From an uncultured Clostridia bacterium (GTDB lineage Bacteria; Bacillota; Clostridia; Oscillospirales; Acutalibacteraceae): a stretch of 5,836 nucleotides of DNA. The position numbers were made by a program, and so were the translations under genes. This document shows, one piece after another, positions 5,671 to 5,836 of this stretch; within the stretch, counting starts at the first letter, position 1, and every line of letters starts with the position of its first letter. The stretch is taken from the NCBI GenBank assembly GCA_947171615.1, contig CAMVYG010000143.1:1-5836 (forward strand), in the 5' to 3' direction. The notes under the pieces were generated by a model that saw only the letters and a list, made by a program, of their open reading frames with translations, was not told the DNA's origin and made no database searches.

Positions 5671-5681
5671 CATTACAACAA
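5655..5681 (+). promoter_or_regulatory. Upstream operator-like dyad overlapping the -35 box
   Basis: TTGTTGTAA (5655-5663) and TTACAACAA (5673-5681) are perfect inverted 9-bp arms separated by nine bases that contain most of the -35 hexamer. The 27-bp span suits an Rrf2-family dimer. Binding here should block RNA polymerase. It lies directly at the 3' end of the Rrf2 gene. That Rrf2 binds it is an inference from position and symmetry. Confidence 0.75.
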
Positions 5682-5695
5682 GAAGCTGCTATACT
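5667..5695 (+). promoter_or_regulatory. Sigma-A promoter of the cupin-like gene
   Basis: TTGACA (5667-5672, perfect -35) and TATACT (5690-5695, five of six -10 bases) are separated by 17 bp. The start site should be near 5701-5703, giving a leader of about 40 nt. The Rrf2 stop codon (5668-5670) lies inside the -35 box. Two operator-like dyads cover the -35 box and the start site, as expected for a strong promoter held off by a repressor. Confidence 0.85.
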
Positions 5696-5696
5696 T

Positions 5697-5723
5697 TTGA
5701 TGTACTCATTAGAGTTACAACAA
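5697..5723 (+). promoter_or_regulatory. Downstream operator-like dyad at the predicted transcription start
   Basis: TTGATGTAC (5697-5705) and TTACAACAA (5715-5723) have the same arm length and 9-bp spacer as the upstream dyad; the left arm matches TTGTTGTAA at seven of nine positions. The right arm is part of a 14-bp perfect inverted match (5711-5724) to 5654-5667. The centre at 5710 is 42 bp from that of the upstream dyad, close to four helical turns, so two dimers could sit on the same face of DNA. Confidence 0.65.
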
Positions 5724-5741
5724 AGAATGGAGGCTATCCCT

Positions 5742-5836
5742 ATGAAAAACTTTACCAAAGTAAGCATTGCGCCTGCCGCAAGAACAGAGCTGCACGACAG
5801 CCTTGGCCTAACCGGGGCGGAGATCAGCGTAAACCA
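5742..5836 (+). CDS. Cupin-like protein, 5' part only
   Basis: Thirty-one residues are visible before the window edge, beginning MKNFTKVSIAPAARTE and ending LHDSLGLTGAEISVN. This resembles the start of small cupin-domain proteins of Clostridia (roughly 100-110 residues), in which the metal-binding histidines come shortly afterwards; those residues lie outside the window, so the assignment rests on recall of the N-terminal pattern. GGAGG (5729-5733) is eight bases before the ATG. The promoter at 5667-5695 and two flanking dyads make it the probable target of the adjacent Rrf2 regulator. Substrate and activity cannot be told from this fragment. Confidence 0.7.
   Translation, partial: MKNFTKVSIAPAARTELHDSLGLTGAEISVN

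Overview
The window looks like part of a chromosome of a GC-rich Gram-positive Firmicute, probably a gut Clostridia (Oscillospirales/Lachnospirales-like). This is an inference from four things: TagD and TagB/TagF-type teichoic acid enzymes, strong AGGAGG-type Shine-Dalgarno sites, sigma-A promoters with 17-bp spacers, and a YwnA-like Rrf2 regulator next to a small cupin gene. Genus cannot be read from the sequence. All genes are on the + strand and tightly packed.

Region 1 (1-2269) holds two tandem family-2 glycosyltransferase genes (160-1134 and 1298-2269). Their products are about 60% identical by hand alignment, so this is a local duplication. A strong sigma-A promoter (TTGCCA-17-TATAAT, 28-56) lies upstream of the first. 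Both genes are preceded by degenerate tandem heptamers (CTAAYNN). The 163-bp gap between them also carries two short hairpins and a further heptamer run.

Region 2 (2318-5179) holds a Wzx-like polysaccharide flippase (2356-3660), a CDP-glycerol glycerophosphotransferase of the TagB/TagF family (3657-4793) and glycerol-3-phosphate cytidylyltransferase TagD (4790-5179). The last two junctions are ATGA overlaps, which implies translational coupling. A possible 13-codon leader ORF (2318-2359) would meet the flippase start through a third ATGA overlap. Together these genes suggest a cell-surface glycan: glycosyltransferases build the repeat or side chain, TagD makes CDP-glycerol, the TagB-like enzyme adds glycerol phosphate, and the flippase exports the lipid-linked product. 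Only part of the locus is visible; no TagO/TagA, initiating sugar transferase, polymerase or ligase is in the window.

Region 3 (5180-5836) is a different module: a YwnA-like Rrf2 repressor (5230-5670) followed by the start of a small cupin-like gene (5742 to the window edge). The intergenic DNA holds a near-consensus promoter (TTGACA-17-TATACT) bracketed by two copies of a 27-bp dyad, TTGTTGTAA-N9-TTACAACAA, with centres 42 bp apart. The upstream dyad begins inside the last codons of the Rrf2 gene, and its stop codon lies inside the -35 box. This is the clearest regulatory architecture in the window.
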